Source: Echinicola shivajiensis
GTDB lineage: Bacteria; Bacteroidota; Bacteroidia; Cytophagales; Cyclobacteriaceae
Length of the DNA: 64,000 nt
Reading direction: 5' to 3'
Assembly: GCF_018642165.1 (NCBI RefSeq)
Contig: NZ_JAHHZM010000015.1
Location: 1-64,000, forward strand
Below are positions 26,125 through 37,448 of the stretch, piece by piece (position 1 is the stretch's first letter; each line of letters starts with the position of its first letter). Under the pieces are notes generated by a model. That model had not been told where the DNA came from, made no database searches, and saw only the letters and a list, made by a program, of their open reading frames with translations. The position numbers and the translations under genes are program-made.

Positions 26125-26634
26125 ATGAAGCGTTTATTTGGATTGGCATTTTTGATGTTGTGTATGATTAGTATCACTGCAAAGGCTCAAGAGGCAGCAG
26201 CAGAAGAGGTGAGCACTGAGGAGATTGAAAAGTTTGCAGCGATGAAGGATTCTGTAAATCATTTTATGGAAGTGAAACAAGGAGAATTGGAGAGTATGAT
26301 TAAAGAAAATGAGGTGTTTGATGTCGCGAGATACAATGAGATCAAAGATGCTTGGGGAGATGATGCTAAACTTGGTGAGATTGAAATTACAGAGGAAGAG
26401 AAAGCTGAATACAGCAAAATCGTAGAAACTAAAAATTCTCTATCGGATGTGATCAAAGAGAGAATGATTTCTTTGATCAAAAATGATGAGATCCTAGGTG
26501 CTGCTACCTACAACAAAGTGAATAGTGCCATGAAAACTGATCCTGAAGTAAAAGCTAAAGTAAATGCTATTATAGCGGAGAAAGCAAGTGCTAGAACTTC
26601 AGAAAAAGAAGAAGATGGTGGTGATGCTGAATAA
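26125..26634 (+). CDS. Small exported protein, DUF4168-like
   Basis: A 169-aa protein. I start it at ATG 26125 (MKRLFGLAF), not the TTG nine bases upstream. The signal peptide probably ends after A21 (KAQ region). The mature part is helical and highly charged, with two similar halves (EIEKFAAMKDSVNHF... and AEYSKIVETKNSLSD...), each ending in a Tyr-Asn segment (VARYNEI, AATYNKV), as in DUF4168-type proteins. The acidic C-terminus lacks structure. Function unknown. A terminator follows. Confidence 0.75.
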   Translation: MKRLFGLAFLMLCMISITAKAQEAAAEEVSTEEIEKFAAMKDSVNHFMEVKQGELESMIKENEVFDVARYNEIKDAWGDDAKLGEIEITEEEKAEYSKIVETKNSLSDVIKERMISLIKNDEILGAATYNKVNSAMKTDPEVKAKVNAIIAEKASARTSEKEEDGGDAE

Positions 26635-26659
26635 GCACCATTTATAAATCATTTGACTG

Positions 26660-26688
26660 GCCTTCCAATAACTTGGAGGGCTTTTTTT
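26660..26688 (+). terminator. Terminator after DUF4168-like gene
   Basis: An 8-bp stem (26660-26667 with 26674-26681, one G-T pair), a 6-nt loop and a seven-T run. Confidence 0.88.
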
Positions 26689-26720
26689 GTGGAAACATAA
26701 ATTTGTGGAATAGCTTATTT

Positions 26721-26728
26721 TATATTTG
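26721..26728 (+). promoter_or_regulatory. Predicted -7 element upstream of barrel gene
   Basis: TATATTTG is an exact match to TAnnTTTG; TTTG at 26702-26705 could be the -33 element with short spacing (15 bases). It implies a leader of about 65 bases to the ATG at 26799. Confidence 0.4.
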
Positions 26729-26798
26729 GCTTAACTTGTTCATGAAATTATATAAATTGTCTATTCACTAAGAGGCGTTATTAAAATAAACTACTGCT

Positions 26799-27842
26799 AT
26801 GAAAAAGGCTGTAAACACTACATCTTTTGACCATTTTTATTATTCCAAATTCAGAACATTATTCTTCAATGTACCATTGCTTTTGCTTATCCTAGGATTA
26901 AATGTTCCCTTAAAAGCACAGGATGGGGATATATTTGGAATTGATACAAAGGCGAGGAGTAAAACCAGGAGGAGTGACAGTGGATTAGGGAATGTGACCA
27001 GAGGGATTATCAGTAAAATCAGTTTGGAACTCTCAGGCGGATACGGCCAGCATTTTAATACTATGGATTTTACTAGTAGCAGCCCGGCCACCTATCCTAT
27101 TACTCCGGCTTTTGAAGATGTTTCCTCAACTGATATTGGCTCAGGTGAAACAGTATCCTTTGACTCCAAAAGCTCTGTTATACCTTTAAACGCTGGTGTT
27201 AGAATTGACCTGTTTGGGATACTAAGTGTGGGAGGAGGATATGGCCGGGAATTCGGCAGTATGGCCACACTTGAAAGTGAGCAATACCATTTTAATTTTA
27301 ACAGTGATAAATATGTATTTGACAAACTCTATGGAACTGTCGGGTTAGTACTTTATGATGCCCAAAGGAGGCAGGCTTACCTAAACTGGAGGTATAAAAA
27401 GTACAGTAGTGTAAACACCTACAAGCAAGCAGAGCATAAGATCAGGATGCGACAGGATTATCCTTGGCGCTTTACCTTGGAAGGAGAGTTTGGTAATATT
27501 ACTGTTCAAGAAAGTTATGATGCAGCATTGACAGCTACTGAACCTTATTATGGAATTGGGTTAAGAATAGAGCGGGAGCTCTCAGAGTACACTAAGGTGT
27601 TTCTCAAACCAAATGCTGAATTCAGAAAGTTCAATTATCAACTTCCAACCTTAGAAGAAAGTCAAATTATCAAACAAAATCTTTATACGGTAAATATTGG
27701 TCTTTCGGTAAGGTTACCAGGGACAAAGAGGTGTAAAATTGGTGGATGTGGGGTGAAAATGAAACATTTACATGATGGAGTAGAATACAGGGGAAGTTCT
27801 ATCTGGAATATGCAAAACCGAAAGATCGGTCAGTGGTACTAA
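26799..27842 (+). CDS. Hypothetical outer-membrane barrel-like protein
   Basis: A 347-aa protein with a long signal sequence (hydrophobic ~23-38, cleavage after A40, LKA|Q). The mature part shows alternating beta strands (ISLELSGGYGQHF, LSVGGGYGREFGSM, LYGTVGLVLYDAQR, YTVNIGLSVRLPG), consistent with a small outer-membrane barrel. The C-terminal ~40 residues are basic with two Cys (CKIGGC). It is not a family I recognise. It lies upstream of gyrA but probably has its own promoter. Confidence 0.7.
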   Translation: MKKAVNTTSFDHFYYSKFRTLFFNVPLLLLILGLNVPLKAQDGDIFGIDTKARSKTRRSDSGLGNVTRGIISKISLELSGGYGQHFNTMDFTSSSPATYPITPAFEDVSSTDIGSGETVSFDSKSSVIPLNAGVRIDLFGILSVGGGYGREFGSMATLESEQYHFNFNSDKYVFDKLYGTVGLVLYDAQRRQAYLNWRYKKYSSVNTYKQAEHKIRMRQDYPWRFTLEGEFGNITVQESYDAALTATEPYYGIGLRIERELSEYTKVFLKPNAEFRKFNYQLPTLEESQIIKQNLYTVNIGLSVRLPGTKRCKIGGCGVKMKHLHDGVEYRGSSIWNMQNRKIGQWY

Positions 27843-27936
27843 AAACAGCCTAAATAAACCTTTTTGAAAGGAAAATAGTGTTTTAAAACCTTATTCTTTT
27901 TATTATCTTGCAACCTTATATTGAGAACTACAAAAT

Positions 27937-30492
27937 ATGGCTCAAGGAGAAAACGAGAACATTATACCGATTAACATTGAGGAGGAAATGCGTGGTGCCT
28001 ACATCGATTATTCGATGTCGGTTATTGTTTCCAGAGCACTCCCAGATGTAAGAGATGGGATGAAGCCAGTTCACCGCAGAATCCTTTTTGGAATGCAGGA
28101 ATTGGGCGTCCTTCACAATAAGCCTTATAAAAAATCAGCTAGAATCGTCGGGGAAGTATTGGGTAAGTATCACCCACATGGTGATAGTGCCGTATACGAA
28201 ACCATGGTTAGAATGGCCCAAGAATGGTCATTACGTTACCCATTGGTTGATCCTCAAGGAAACTTTGGTTCCATTGACGGTGATAACCCAGCGGCGATGC
28301 GTTATACTGAAGCCAGGCTGAAGCGAATTGCCGAGGAATTATTGATTGATATCAACAAGGAGACCGTGGATTTCCAGTTGAACTTTGATGATTCCCTCAA
28401 AGAACCTGTAGTACTTCCTGCAAAGATTCCAGCATTGTTGCTTAATGGTGCATCTGGAATTGCTGTTGGTATGGCTACCAATATGGCTCCTCACAACTTG
28501 GGAGAGGTAATCGATGGCATTGTCGCTTATATAGACAATAATGAAATCACCATTGAAGAATTGATGAAGCATATTATTGCTCCTGATTTCCCAACGGGTG
28601 GTATCATTTATGGCTATAATGGTGTCAAAAATGCCTTTGAAACTGGTAGAGGACGAGTGGTGATGCGCGGCAAAGCCACCATAGAAACCAAGGATAACGG
28701 TAAGGAAATGATCATTATCGATGAGATTCCTTACCTGGTCAATAAGGCCAATATGATTGAGAAAACTGCTCAGCTTATTCAAGAGAAAAAGCTGGAAGGT
28801 ATTTCTGCTATCAGAGATGAGTCTGACCGCCATGGAATGCGTATTGTATATGAGTTGAAAAGAGACGCTATAGCCAATGTGGTGCTTAACAACCTCTATA
28901 AGCAAACCCAGCTTCAAACTTCTTTCAGTATCAATAATGTGGCCTTGGTTAAAGGTAGACCACATACTTTGAACCTGAAGGATCTGATTGTCCACTATGT
29001 CAGCCATAGACATGAAGTAGTAACCAGGAGAACTGAGTATGAATTAAGAGAAGCTGAAAAGCGCGCACATATACTTCAGGGGTATTTGATCGCCTTGGAT
29101 AATCTTGATGAGGTAATCAATCTAATCAGAAACTCAAGAGATCCAGAAACAGCCAGAAATGGATTGATGGAGAAATTTGAGCTGACCGAGATTCAAGCCC
29201 GTGCCATTTTGGATATGAGACTTCAACGTCTTACCGGAATGGAAAGAGAGAAGATTGTGAAGGAGTATGAGGAGTTGATGAAATTGATCGAGGATCTTAA
29301 GGATATCTTGGCCAATAAGGAAAGAAGGATGGATATCATCAAAACTGAGCTTTCTGAAATCAGGGAAAAATATGCAGATGAGCGTCGTACGGTTATTGAG
29401 CATAATGCAGAAGACTTCAGTTATGAAGATATGATTCCAAATGAGGAGGTGATCATTACCGTTTCTCATCAAGGCTATGTTAAGAGAACTGCATTGAAGG
29501 AGTATAGAACACAAGGTAGAGGTGGTGTTGGTTCAAGAGGCGTAAGTACTAAGGATGATGATTACACCGAGTATATTTTCTCAGCATCGACGCATAACTA
29601 TCTATTGATCTTTACCGATCTGGGTAAGTTGTTCTGGTTAAAGGCCTATGCTATTCCTGAGGGAAGTAAGGCTGCTAAGGGAAGACCTATTCAGAACCTG
29701 ATCAATATTGAATCCCAAGATAAAATTAGGTCCATTATTCAAGTAGCTGATTTGAATGATGAGGACTATATTCAGAATAATTTCTTGGTGATGACCACCA
29801 AGCAGGGGATTATCAAGAAAACTACCTTGGAGCAATACTCCAGACCAAGATCAAATGGTATTATCGCCTTGAATATCAGAGAGGATGATCAGTTATTGAA
29901 TGTGGAGCTAACCCATGGTGATTCACATATCATCATAGCTGCCAAATCAGGTAGAGCGATACATTTTAATGAATCTGCAGTAAGACCTATGGGGAGGACA
30001 GCTACAGGGGTAAAAGCTATTACTTTAGCTGACGATAAAGACTATGTAGTTGGCATGGTTTGTGTAACTAGGGAGGATGCAACCTTATTGGTGGTTTCTG
30101 AGAAAGGTTATGGAAAGCGTAGCCCGGTAGAGGAATACAGAATTACCAACAGAGGGGGTAAGGGCGTTAAGGCCATGAATATCACTGAGAAAACAGGTAG
30201 TTTGGTCGCCATAAAAGAAGTGGTAGATTCTGATGATTTGATGATCATTAATAAATCAGGAATAATTATCAGGACTCCGGTGGCAGGATTAAGGGTAATG
30301 GGTCGAGCCACACAAGGGGTTAGACTAATTAAACTTAATGATAATGATGAGATTTCATCAATTGAAAAAATTGAAAATGTTGAAATTGAAGAGGAGGAAC
30401 TTCAAGATGAAATAAATGAGTCGTCTTCAGAAAAACCTGAATCTTCCCAAGGAAATTCAGAATCCTCTGACGAAGATTCAAGTGAGACCTAA
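27937..30492 (+). CDS. gyrA: DNA gyrase subunit A
   Basis: An 851-aa gyrase A. The breakage-reunion domain has the catalytic Tyr at residue 123 (AMRYTEARL). The quinolone-determining region reads [11 protein letters not shown] with Ser84 and Glu88 at the usual positions, that is, a wild-type-like pattern. The C-terminal wrapping domain has a variant GyrA box QGRGGVG (526-532) in place of the E. coli QRRGGKG, followed by several blades. The last ~40 residues are very acidic and Ser-rich. ParC is distinguished by the lack of such a box. Acts in the cytoplasm with GyrB to supercoil DNA. Confidence 0.95.
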   Translation: MAQGENENIIPINIEEEMRGAYIDYSMSVIVSRALPDVRDGMKPVHRRILFGMQELGVLHNKPYKKSARIVGEVLGKYHPHGDSAVYETMVRMAQEWSLRYPLVDPQGNFGSIDGDNPAAMRYTEARLKRIAEELLIDINKETVDFQLNFDDSLKEPVVLPAKIPALLLNGASGIAVGMATNMAPHNLGEVIDGIVAYIDNNEITIEELMKHIIAPDFPTGGIIYGYNGVKNAFETGRGRVVMRGKATIETKDNGKEMIIIDEIPYLVNKANMIEKTAQLIQEKKLEGISAIRDESDRHGMRIVYELKRDAIANVVLNNLYKQTQLQTSFSINNVALVKGRPHTLNLKDLIVHYVSHRHEVVTRRTEYELREAEKRAHILQGYLIALDNLDEVINLIRNSRDPETARNGLMEKFELTEIQARAILDMRLQRLTGMEREKIVKEYEELMKLIEDLKDILANKERRMDIIKTELSEIREKYADERRTVIEHNAEDFSYEDMIPNEEVIITVSHQGYVKRTALKEYRTQGRGGVGSRGVSTKDDDYTEYIFSASTHNYLLIFTDLGKLFWLKAYAIPEGSKAAKGRPIQNLINIESQDKIRSIIQVADLNDEDYIQNNFLVMTTKQGIIKKTTLEQYSRPRSNGIIALNIREDDQLLNVELTHGDSHIIIAAKSGRAIHFNESAVRPMGRTATGVKAITLADDKDYVVGMVCVTREDATLLVVSEKGYGKRSPVEEYRITNRGGKGVKAMNITEKTGSLVAIKEVVDSDDLMIINKSGIIIRTPVAGLRVMGRATQGVRLIKLNDNDEISSIEKIENVEIEEEELQDEINESSSEKPESSQGNSESSDEDSSET

Positions 30493-30520
30493 AAACCAAT
30501 ACAGGAATAAATAAATCAAA

Positions 30521-31732
30521 ATGAAAAAATTAATTTTATCATTGACCTTGGTCGGTCTGGCTTCAACGGTAGCCTTCGGCCAGAAAAAGGTAGTTAAATC
30601 TGCGGAAAAGAACCTTAGAAAAGGTGAGTTTGCCACTGCACTTTCAGAGATTGAAATGGCGACTCAAGATGCTGAGACTGGTTCTGATCCTGAAACATAT
30701 CTTATCAAAGGGAAAATTTTGACCAGTCAATATGTAGCGGATTCTTCGAACACCCTAGGGACTGTAGATAAAGGTAGAAGTGCTTTTGAAGCATTTATTA
30801 AGTCATTTGAAATGGATGGACAGGATTCTTCCAGCAAAGTAGGAAAAGAAATTTTCAAGGAAGTAGTTCCAGGTCTTCCTGACAATCTTCAAGGTGAAGG
30901 TGTATTTAGGTTGAAGAATTCGTCAGTGGATAAGGCCATTGCTAAATATGATGAAGAAGATATGGATCTTGCATCTAAATTCTTTGGATTGGCTGCAGAT
31001 ATCGATCCTTCTGATACTTCAATTGTTTTTAACGCTGGCTATACAGCCAATGCAAGTGAAAACTTTGATGATGCTAAGAAATATCTGACCATGTTGTTGG
31101 ATAATCCTGATTACAATAAGTTGAATGCGTATTATTTCTTGATCCAGATTGCCAACACGGAAGATGAAGATCAAGAAGAAGCTTACAGATTGGTTAAGCA
31201 GGCTAGAGAAGAATATCCAATGGACGAGGGGCTATCAGAATTCGAGATCCAGTTGTTGTTACAATTAGAGAAAATGGATGAAGCTATGGCTTCTATTAAA
31301 GAGTCATTGGAAAAAGATCCAGATAATGCACCTATCCGTTTGAGATATGGTTATTTGAAGGAGCAATCAGGTGATATTGATGGAGCTCTTGAAGAGTACT
31401 TGAAAACTGTAGAGACTGATCCTGACTTCTTTGAAGGTAATTATTATGCTGCAGCAGTTTATGTAGACAAAGCTAGAGATATTATCAATGAGGTTAACAA
31501 CCTTCCTGATGATGAGTGGGAAGCTAAGTCTGAGACTATGCTAGCTGAAGCTGATGAGCTTTATAAGAAGGCATTACCTTTGTTTGAAAAAGCTTCAAGC
31601 CTAAAGCCTGAAAATACTGAAATCTTAAGAATCTTGTTTCAAATTCACACTCGTTTGAAAAACGAAGCAAAAGCTGCTGAATACGATAAAAGATTACAGG
31701 AACTTGAAGGTCCTAATTGGATGGAGGGCTAA
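30521..31732 (+). CDS. Exported TPR protein
   Basis: A 403-aa protein with signal peptide (cleavage after G20, AFG|Q) and TPR repeats through residues ~25-395 (AEKNLRKGEFATALSEIEMA, NAPIRLRYGYLKEQSGDIDG, ALEEYLKTVETDPDFF). It is strongly acidic. It lies 28 bases after gyrA and may share its transcript, ending at the terminator at 31756. Probably periplasmic; partner unknown. Confidence 0.88.
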   Translation: MKKLILSLTLVGLASTVAFGQKKVVKSAEKNLRKGEFATALSEIEMATQDAETGSDPETYLIKGKILTSQYVADSSNTLGTVDKGRSAFEAFIKSFEMDGQDSSSKVGKEIFKEVVPGLPDNLQGEGVFRLKNSSVDKAIAKYDEEDMDLASKFFGLAADIDPSDTSIVFNAGYTANASENFDDAKKYLTMLLDNPDYNKLNAYYFLIQIANTEDEDQEEAYRLVKQAREEYPMDEGLSEFEIQLLLQLEKMDEAMASIKESLEKDPDNAPIRLRYGYLKEQSGDIDGALEEYLKTVETDPDFFEGNYYAAAVYVDKARDIINEVNNLPDDEWEAKSETMLAEADELYKKALPLFEKASSLKPENTEILRILFQIHTRLKNEAKAAEYDKRLQELEGPNWMEG

Positions 31733-31755
31733 TTAGTTCATTAAAAGATATAGAA

Positions 31756-31787
31756 AGGTTGCTGAGGATTTCAGCAACCTTTTTTTG
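31756..31787 (+). terminator. Terminator after TPR gene
   Basis: A perfect 10-bp stem (31756-31765 with 31771-31780), a 5-nt loop and a T-run. Confidence 0.93.
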
Positions 31788-31860
31788 TGCCAAATGGTAA
31801 AGATTTATTTATTACAAAGAGTTGGTATCATTTAACTTTCTAGGTTATTTCAGGATTAAT

Positions 31861-33111
31861 ATGATCAATATGAAACTACCCAAATTATTTCTTATAGGAT
31901 TATTCTGCGGATTGATTTTTAAATTATATGCTCAGGAGAAGGACCAGTATGTAATATTAGTTTCTTTGGATGGCTACCGATATGATTATACAGAAAGATT
32001 CCAGCCAGCAAACCTATCAAAGTTTATTGAATCCGGTGTCAATGCTGAATCCCTAATTCCTACTTTTCCTTCAAAAACCTTTCCAAGTCATTATTCTATT
32101 GCTACTGGGATGAGGTCAGGAAAGCATGGCTTGATTAATAATACATTTTATGATCCTGATAGAAAGCAGGTATATAAGAACAGTAATCCTGAAAGTTCTC
32201 AAGATGGGGTTTGGTATGGAGGAAAGCCTTTGTGGGTATTGGCTGAGGAAAACGGCTTGAAAACTGCCAGCTACTTTTTTATAGGGTCCGAAGCAGAAAT
32301 TATGGGTTATAGGCCCAGCTACTATTATAATTATGATCGGAATGTTCCTAATATGGAAAGAATAGCTAAGGTTTTGGATTGGCTTGCATTGCCGGATTCT
32401 CAGCGGCCAAGGTTTATATCCTTATATTTTTCTGATATGGATGATATAGGTCATATATATGGGCCTGATAATGACGATCAAATTAAAGATGCGATTTTTC
32501 GATTGGACGCAGAACTAGGGGTACTTTTTAATGCTGTAAAGCAAACAGGGCTTGATGTTAATATTTTGATTGTTTCTGATCATGGTATGATGAGTGTAAA
32601 CGAAGATCACTTGTTGGACCTCGAGAGAGCTTTAGAGGGCTTGCCTATTAAATATGCTAATAATGGTTCTGTGGTACATGTTTATTTGGATAATGGGATT
32701 GGTAAATCCAAAATTAGGAAGAAAATCAGGAACAGCATTACACATATCAATATGGTTGAACCAAGGTCAAAAAAGTATTATGGTGACTCAGGAAACAATA
32801 ATCCCAAGTTGGGTGATTTTATGATTATTCCTGATTTGGGATATTATCTTGTTGAAAAATCAGGTTTCATCAAATATGATAAAAGGTCAACAATGTACGG
32901 TACCAAGACCTTTGGTGAGCATGGTTTTCATCCCAAATTCAAAGAAATGCATGGTATATTTTATGCAAATGGCCCAGCAATTAAATCTGCATATAATATA
33001 GGCTCATTTGAAAATATTCATATTTATCCTCTTATTTGTGAAATTCTAAATTTGCCAATTCCAGACTATATTGATGGTGATTTGTCTGTATTACAGGAGA
33101 TTATAGAGTAG
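31861..33111 (+). CDS. ENPP-type alkaline phosphatase superfamily phosphodiesterase
   Basis: A 416-aa exported enzyme. I use ATG 31861, preceded by AGGA, over the in-frame TTG at 31822; ATG 31870 is also possible. The signal peptide ends near LYAQ. Family motifs are VSLDGYRYDY (metal Asp37), FPSKTFPSHYSIATG (nucleophile Thr73), SDMDDIGHIYGP (Asp and His ligands), VSDHGM and GEHGF. Nucleotide pyrophosphatase/phosphodiesterases hydrolyse phosphodiester bonds of nucleotides or lipids; the substrate is not readable here. It sits just before the thiamine operon but is not part of it. Confidence 0.9.
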   Translation: MINMKLPKLFLIGLFCGLIFKLYAQEKDQYVILVSLDGYRYDYTERFQPANLSKFIESGVNAESLIPTFPSKTFPSHYSIATGMRSGKHGLINNTFYDPDRKQVYKNSNPESSQDGVWYGGKPLWVLAEENGLKTASYFFIGSEAEIMGYRPSYYYNYDRNVPNMERIAKVLDWLALPDSQRPRFISLYFSDMDDIGHIYGPDNDDQIKDAIFRLDAELGVLFNAVKQTGLDVNILIVSDHGMMSVNEDHLLDLERALEGLPIKYANNGSVVHVYLDNGIGKSKIRKKIRNSITHINMVEPRSKKYYGDSGNNNPKLGDFMIIPDLGYYLVEKSGFIKYDKRSTMYGTKTFGEHGFHPKFKEMHGIFYANGPAIKSAYNIGSFENIHIYPLICEILNLPIPDYIDGDLSVLQEIIE

Positions 33112-33170
33112 TTGATTTTTGAAAGTTTGTTTTTTTAATTTTTAGGGATAAAAGAAAATGCATAAAACAT

Positions 33171-33200
33171 TTTGGAAATTCCCTTATGAGCATACCTTTG
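33171..33200 (+). promoter_or_regulatory. Promoter of thiamine operon
   Basis: A -33 TTTG (33171-33174) and an exact -7 TACCTTTG (33193-33200), separated by 18 bases, match the Bacteroidota promoter consensus. The start site should fall near 33206, just before the riboswitch. This is the best promoter match in the window. Confidence 0.75.
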
Positions 33201-33215
33201 TAGACACGTATTAAA

Positions 33216-33299
33216 AAACTTTAGGGGTGTTCCGATAATAATCGGGACTGAGACATACCCTCCGAACCTGATCCCGGTAATGCGGGCGAAGGGAAAAGT
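33216..33299 (+). promoter_or_regulatory. TPP riboswitch (THI element)
   Basis: The conserved core is present: GGGGTG (33224-33229), the CTGAGA element (33248-33253), ACCCTCCGAACCTGAT and the TAATGCGGGCGAAGGGAA block. ACTTT (33216-33220) pairs with AAAGT (33295-33299) as P1, and P3 is CCGAT/ATCGG around AATA. It senses thiamine pyrophosphate and represses the thi genes downstream. A weak hairpin (CTTCA/TGAAG) followed by TTATTTTC near 33325-33346 may belong to the expression platform. Confidence 0.94.
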
Positions 33300-33366
33300 G
33301 AAGCGTCCTTCCGACAGATTATCTTCATTCCTGAAGTTATTTTCTTAATTAATAAAATTTATTCTT

Positions 33367-33573
33367 ATGAATTTTCTCCTTAATGGTGAACCTATGGTTC
33401 ATACAAACGGGGATATCACTTTATCAGGATTGTTGGCCAATCAGGAGATTAGCTCACTCCGTGGTCTTGCTGTAGCTGTAAACCAAGAAGTGGTCCCTAA
33501 GTCCAGATGGGATGATTTTAAGCTCAAAGAAAACGATGACATTTTAATCATTAAAGCCACTCAAGGTGGATAA
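33367..33573 (+). CDS. thiS: Sulfur carrier protein ThiS
   Basis: A 68-aa ubiquitin-fold protein ending in the required GG (ATQGG). Its C-terminal glycine is adenylated by ThiF and loaded as thiocarboxylate, donating sulfur to the thiazole ring made by ThiG. It is the first gene behind the TPP riboswitch and lies 12 bases before thiC. The sequence VNQEVVPKSRWDDFKLKEND is typical. Confidence 0.95.
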   Translation: MNFLLNGEPMVHTNGDITLSGLLANQEISSLRGLAVAVNQEVVPKSRWDDFKLKENDDILIIKATQGG

Positions 33574-35457
<1,884 letters not shown>

Positions 35458-36060
35458 ATGGATTTGGTGATGATAACAGACCCTGGCCATCCTGAACATG
35501 AAGAAGAGAGCCTGATCCAATTTCTGGATCAGGGACTTTCTCGACTTCATATACGCAAACCTGATTGGGCGAGTATTGAAATTGAAAAATTGGTTAAATC
35601 AATACCTGTTGAATTTTATTCAAAAATCAGTTTACATGGTGATTTGAGAATGGCTGAGGATTTGGGATTGGGTGGTTGTCATTTCAAGAGCAATCAGGAA
35701 ATTTCAGCATCCAATTTAAGAAAATCAAAGTCTTTTCATCAATTAGATGAGTTATTGAATGCTGAAAACAAGGAACTCGAATATGGGTTTTTAAGCCCTA
35801 TTTTTGATAGTATTTCAAAGCAAGGATACAAAGCTGGATTTGACCATGAACTATTAAAAAAGTGGATGATTGATCATAAGTCTAGATTAGGTTTTTCTAT
35901 ATATGCCTTAGGGGGAATTAACAGAGGAAAAATTTTGTCTGCGAGGGAAGTGGGATTTGATGGTGCAGTAATAATGGGAAGCATTTGGAAAATAAAGGAT
36001 TCAACTTCCAGAATTTCAGCTTTTAGAGAATTAAGTAAACAATTAATTAATGCAAGATAA
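35458..36060 (+). CDS. ThiE/TenI-like protein (first of two)
   Basis: A 200-aa TIM-barrel protein related to thiamine-phosphate synthase. It keeps RLHIRKPDW near the start, SLHGDLRMAEDLGLGGCHF, an EYGFLSPIFDSISKQGY loop and YALGGINRGKI. Active ThiE normally has an H/N-D-based pyrophosphate loop (NDxxxLA); here the equivalent is HGDLRMAE. This suggests a TenI-like or specialised function, as in Bacteroidota operons with two such genes. It abuts thiC and overlaps thiE by 11 bases. Confidence 0.8.
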   Translation: MDLVMITDPGHPEHEEESLIQFLDQGLSRLHIRKPDWASIEIEKLVKSIPVEFYSKISLHGDLRMAEDLGLGGCHFKSNQEISASNLRKSKSFHQLDELLNAENKELEYGFLSPIFDSISKQGYKAGFDHELLKKWMIDHKSRLGFSIYALGGINRGKILSAREVGFDGAVIMGSIWKIKDSTSRISAFRELSKQLINAR

Positions 36061-36703
36061 GCAAATCAGCACATTACAATATATAACTCCCAATTTAGAC
36101 CATCAGGATGATTATTTGTATAATATCAAATTGGTATGTGAGAATGGGGTAGATTGGGTGCAACTGAGGATGAAGGAATTTCCAAAAGATACTATCCTTC
36201 AAACAGCTTCAAAAGCTAAACATATTTGCGACCAATATGGATGTCAACTGATAATCAATGATCATCCAGAAATAGCACATAAAGTGGGTGCATCGGGTGT
36301 TCATGTAGGCAAGGAGGATAAAGAGGTGGAATATATCAGGGAACGATATGGTAATAAGTTGATTATAGGTGCAACGGCCAATTGTCTGGAAGATATTTTG
36401 GGGGTGGCAGAAACAGCAGATTATATAGGATTGGGCCCTTTTAGGTTTACTGAGACAAAGAAGAAATTAAGCCCGGTTTTAGGAGTAGAAGGTTTTAAGA
36501 CAATCATGGATGCTCTAAAAATTAAAGGAATTAATATTCCTGTGTTGGGAATAGGAGGGATTGGAGAATCTGATATTACTGATTTAAAAACTACAGGTAT
36601 TTATGGGGTGGCGCTTTCAGGATTTATCCATAAATCTGAAAACCAACGATTGATGATTGATTATATAATAAAAACATTTGATTATGCTGACTATAGCCAA
36701 TAA
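36050..36703 (+). CDS. thiE: Thiamine-phosphate synthase ThiE
   Basis: A 217-aa enzyme joining the pyrimidine and thiazole moieties. [35 protein letters not shown] and the phosphate-binding [12 protein letters not shown] are the standard motifs. Compared with the preceding paralogue it retains the canonical NDxxxxA loop, so it is the likely catalytic ThiE. It overlaps the preceding gene (11 bases) and thiG (20 bases), consistent with translational coupling. Confidence 0.93.
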   Translation: MQDKQISTLQYITPNLDHQDDYLYNIKLVCENGVDWVQLRMKEFPKDTILQTASKAKHICDQYGCQLIINDHPEIAHKVGASGVHVGKEDKEVEYIRERYGNKLIIGATANCLEDILGVAETADYIGLGPFRFTETKKKLSPVLGVEGFKTIMDALKIKGINIPVLGIGGIGESDITDLKTTGIYGVALSGFIHKSENQRLMIDYIIKTFDYADYSQ

Positions 36704-37448
36704 AACATTTTCATCAAGACTATTTACCGGAACAGGTAAGTTTCCAAATTATGAGATCATGCAGAAATCTTTGGAGATTTCTGAGTCGGAGTTGGTTACT
36801 GTGGCACTGAGAAGGGTGGATGTAAAAAGTGATCATGATGATATGTTGGCACATTTGTCCCATCAGCGCATTAATTTACTTCCCAATACTTCTGGAGTGA
36901 GGACTGCTAAAGAAGCAGTTTTTGCTGCTCAATTAGCGGCTGAGGCATTGGAAACCAATTGGATTAAATTGGAAATCCATCCTGACCCCAAATATTTACT
37001 TCCAGATCCAATAGAGACTTTGAAAGCTGCTGAGGAATTGGTCAAAGCAGGTTTTGTGGTGCTTCCATATATTCATGCTGATCCAGTTTTGTGCAAGAGA
37101 TTAGAAGAGGTTGGAGCGGCTGCAGTGATGCCATTAGGCTCTCCAATAGGAAGTAATAATGGATTAAAGACAATTGATTTTCTTAAGATTATTATAGAAC
37201 AAAGCAATGTACCTGTGGTGATTGATGCTGGCTTGGGAGTTCCTTCCCATGCTGCCCAAGCCATGGAAATCGGGGCAGATGCGGTTCTGGTCAATACGGC
37301 TATTGCTGTTGCAGAAAATCCAGTAAATATGGCCAATGCTTTTAGAATGGCTGTAGAAGCGGGCCGATTGGCATATGAATGTGGACCCGCGGCCATAAGT
37401 GCTCAGGCTGATTCAAGTAGCCCATTAACCGAATTTCTTTCTTTATGA
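36684..37448 (+). CDS. thiG: Thiazole synthase ThiG
   Basis: A 254-aa enzyme building the thiazole phosphate from deoxyxylulose phosphate, dehydroglycine and ThiS thiocarboxylate. I choose ATG 36684 (MLTIANKTF) over the TTG six bases upstream. Visible motifs include [49 protein letters not shown] and VLVNTAIA. It overlaps thiE upstream and thiH downstream (ATGA). Confidence 0.95.
   Translation: MLTIANKTFSSRLFTGTGKFPNYEIMQKSLEISESELVTVALRRVDVKSDHDDMLAHLSHQRINLLPNTSGVRTAKEAVFAAQLAAEALETNWIKLEIHPDPKYLLPDPIETLKAAEELVKAGFVVLPYIHADPVLCKRLEEVGAAAVMPLGSPIGSNNGLKTIDFLKIIIEQSNVPVVIDAGLGVPSHAAQAMEIGADAVLVNTAIAVAENPVNMANAFRMAVEAGRLAYECGPAAISAQADSSSPLTEFLSL

Noticed and set aside
28339-29013. Minus-strand ORF of 224 codons inside gyrA
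   Set aside because: It is an antisense shadow of highly conserved gyrA codons and shows no domain.
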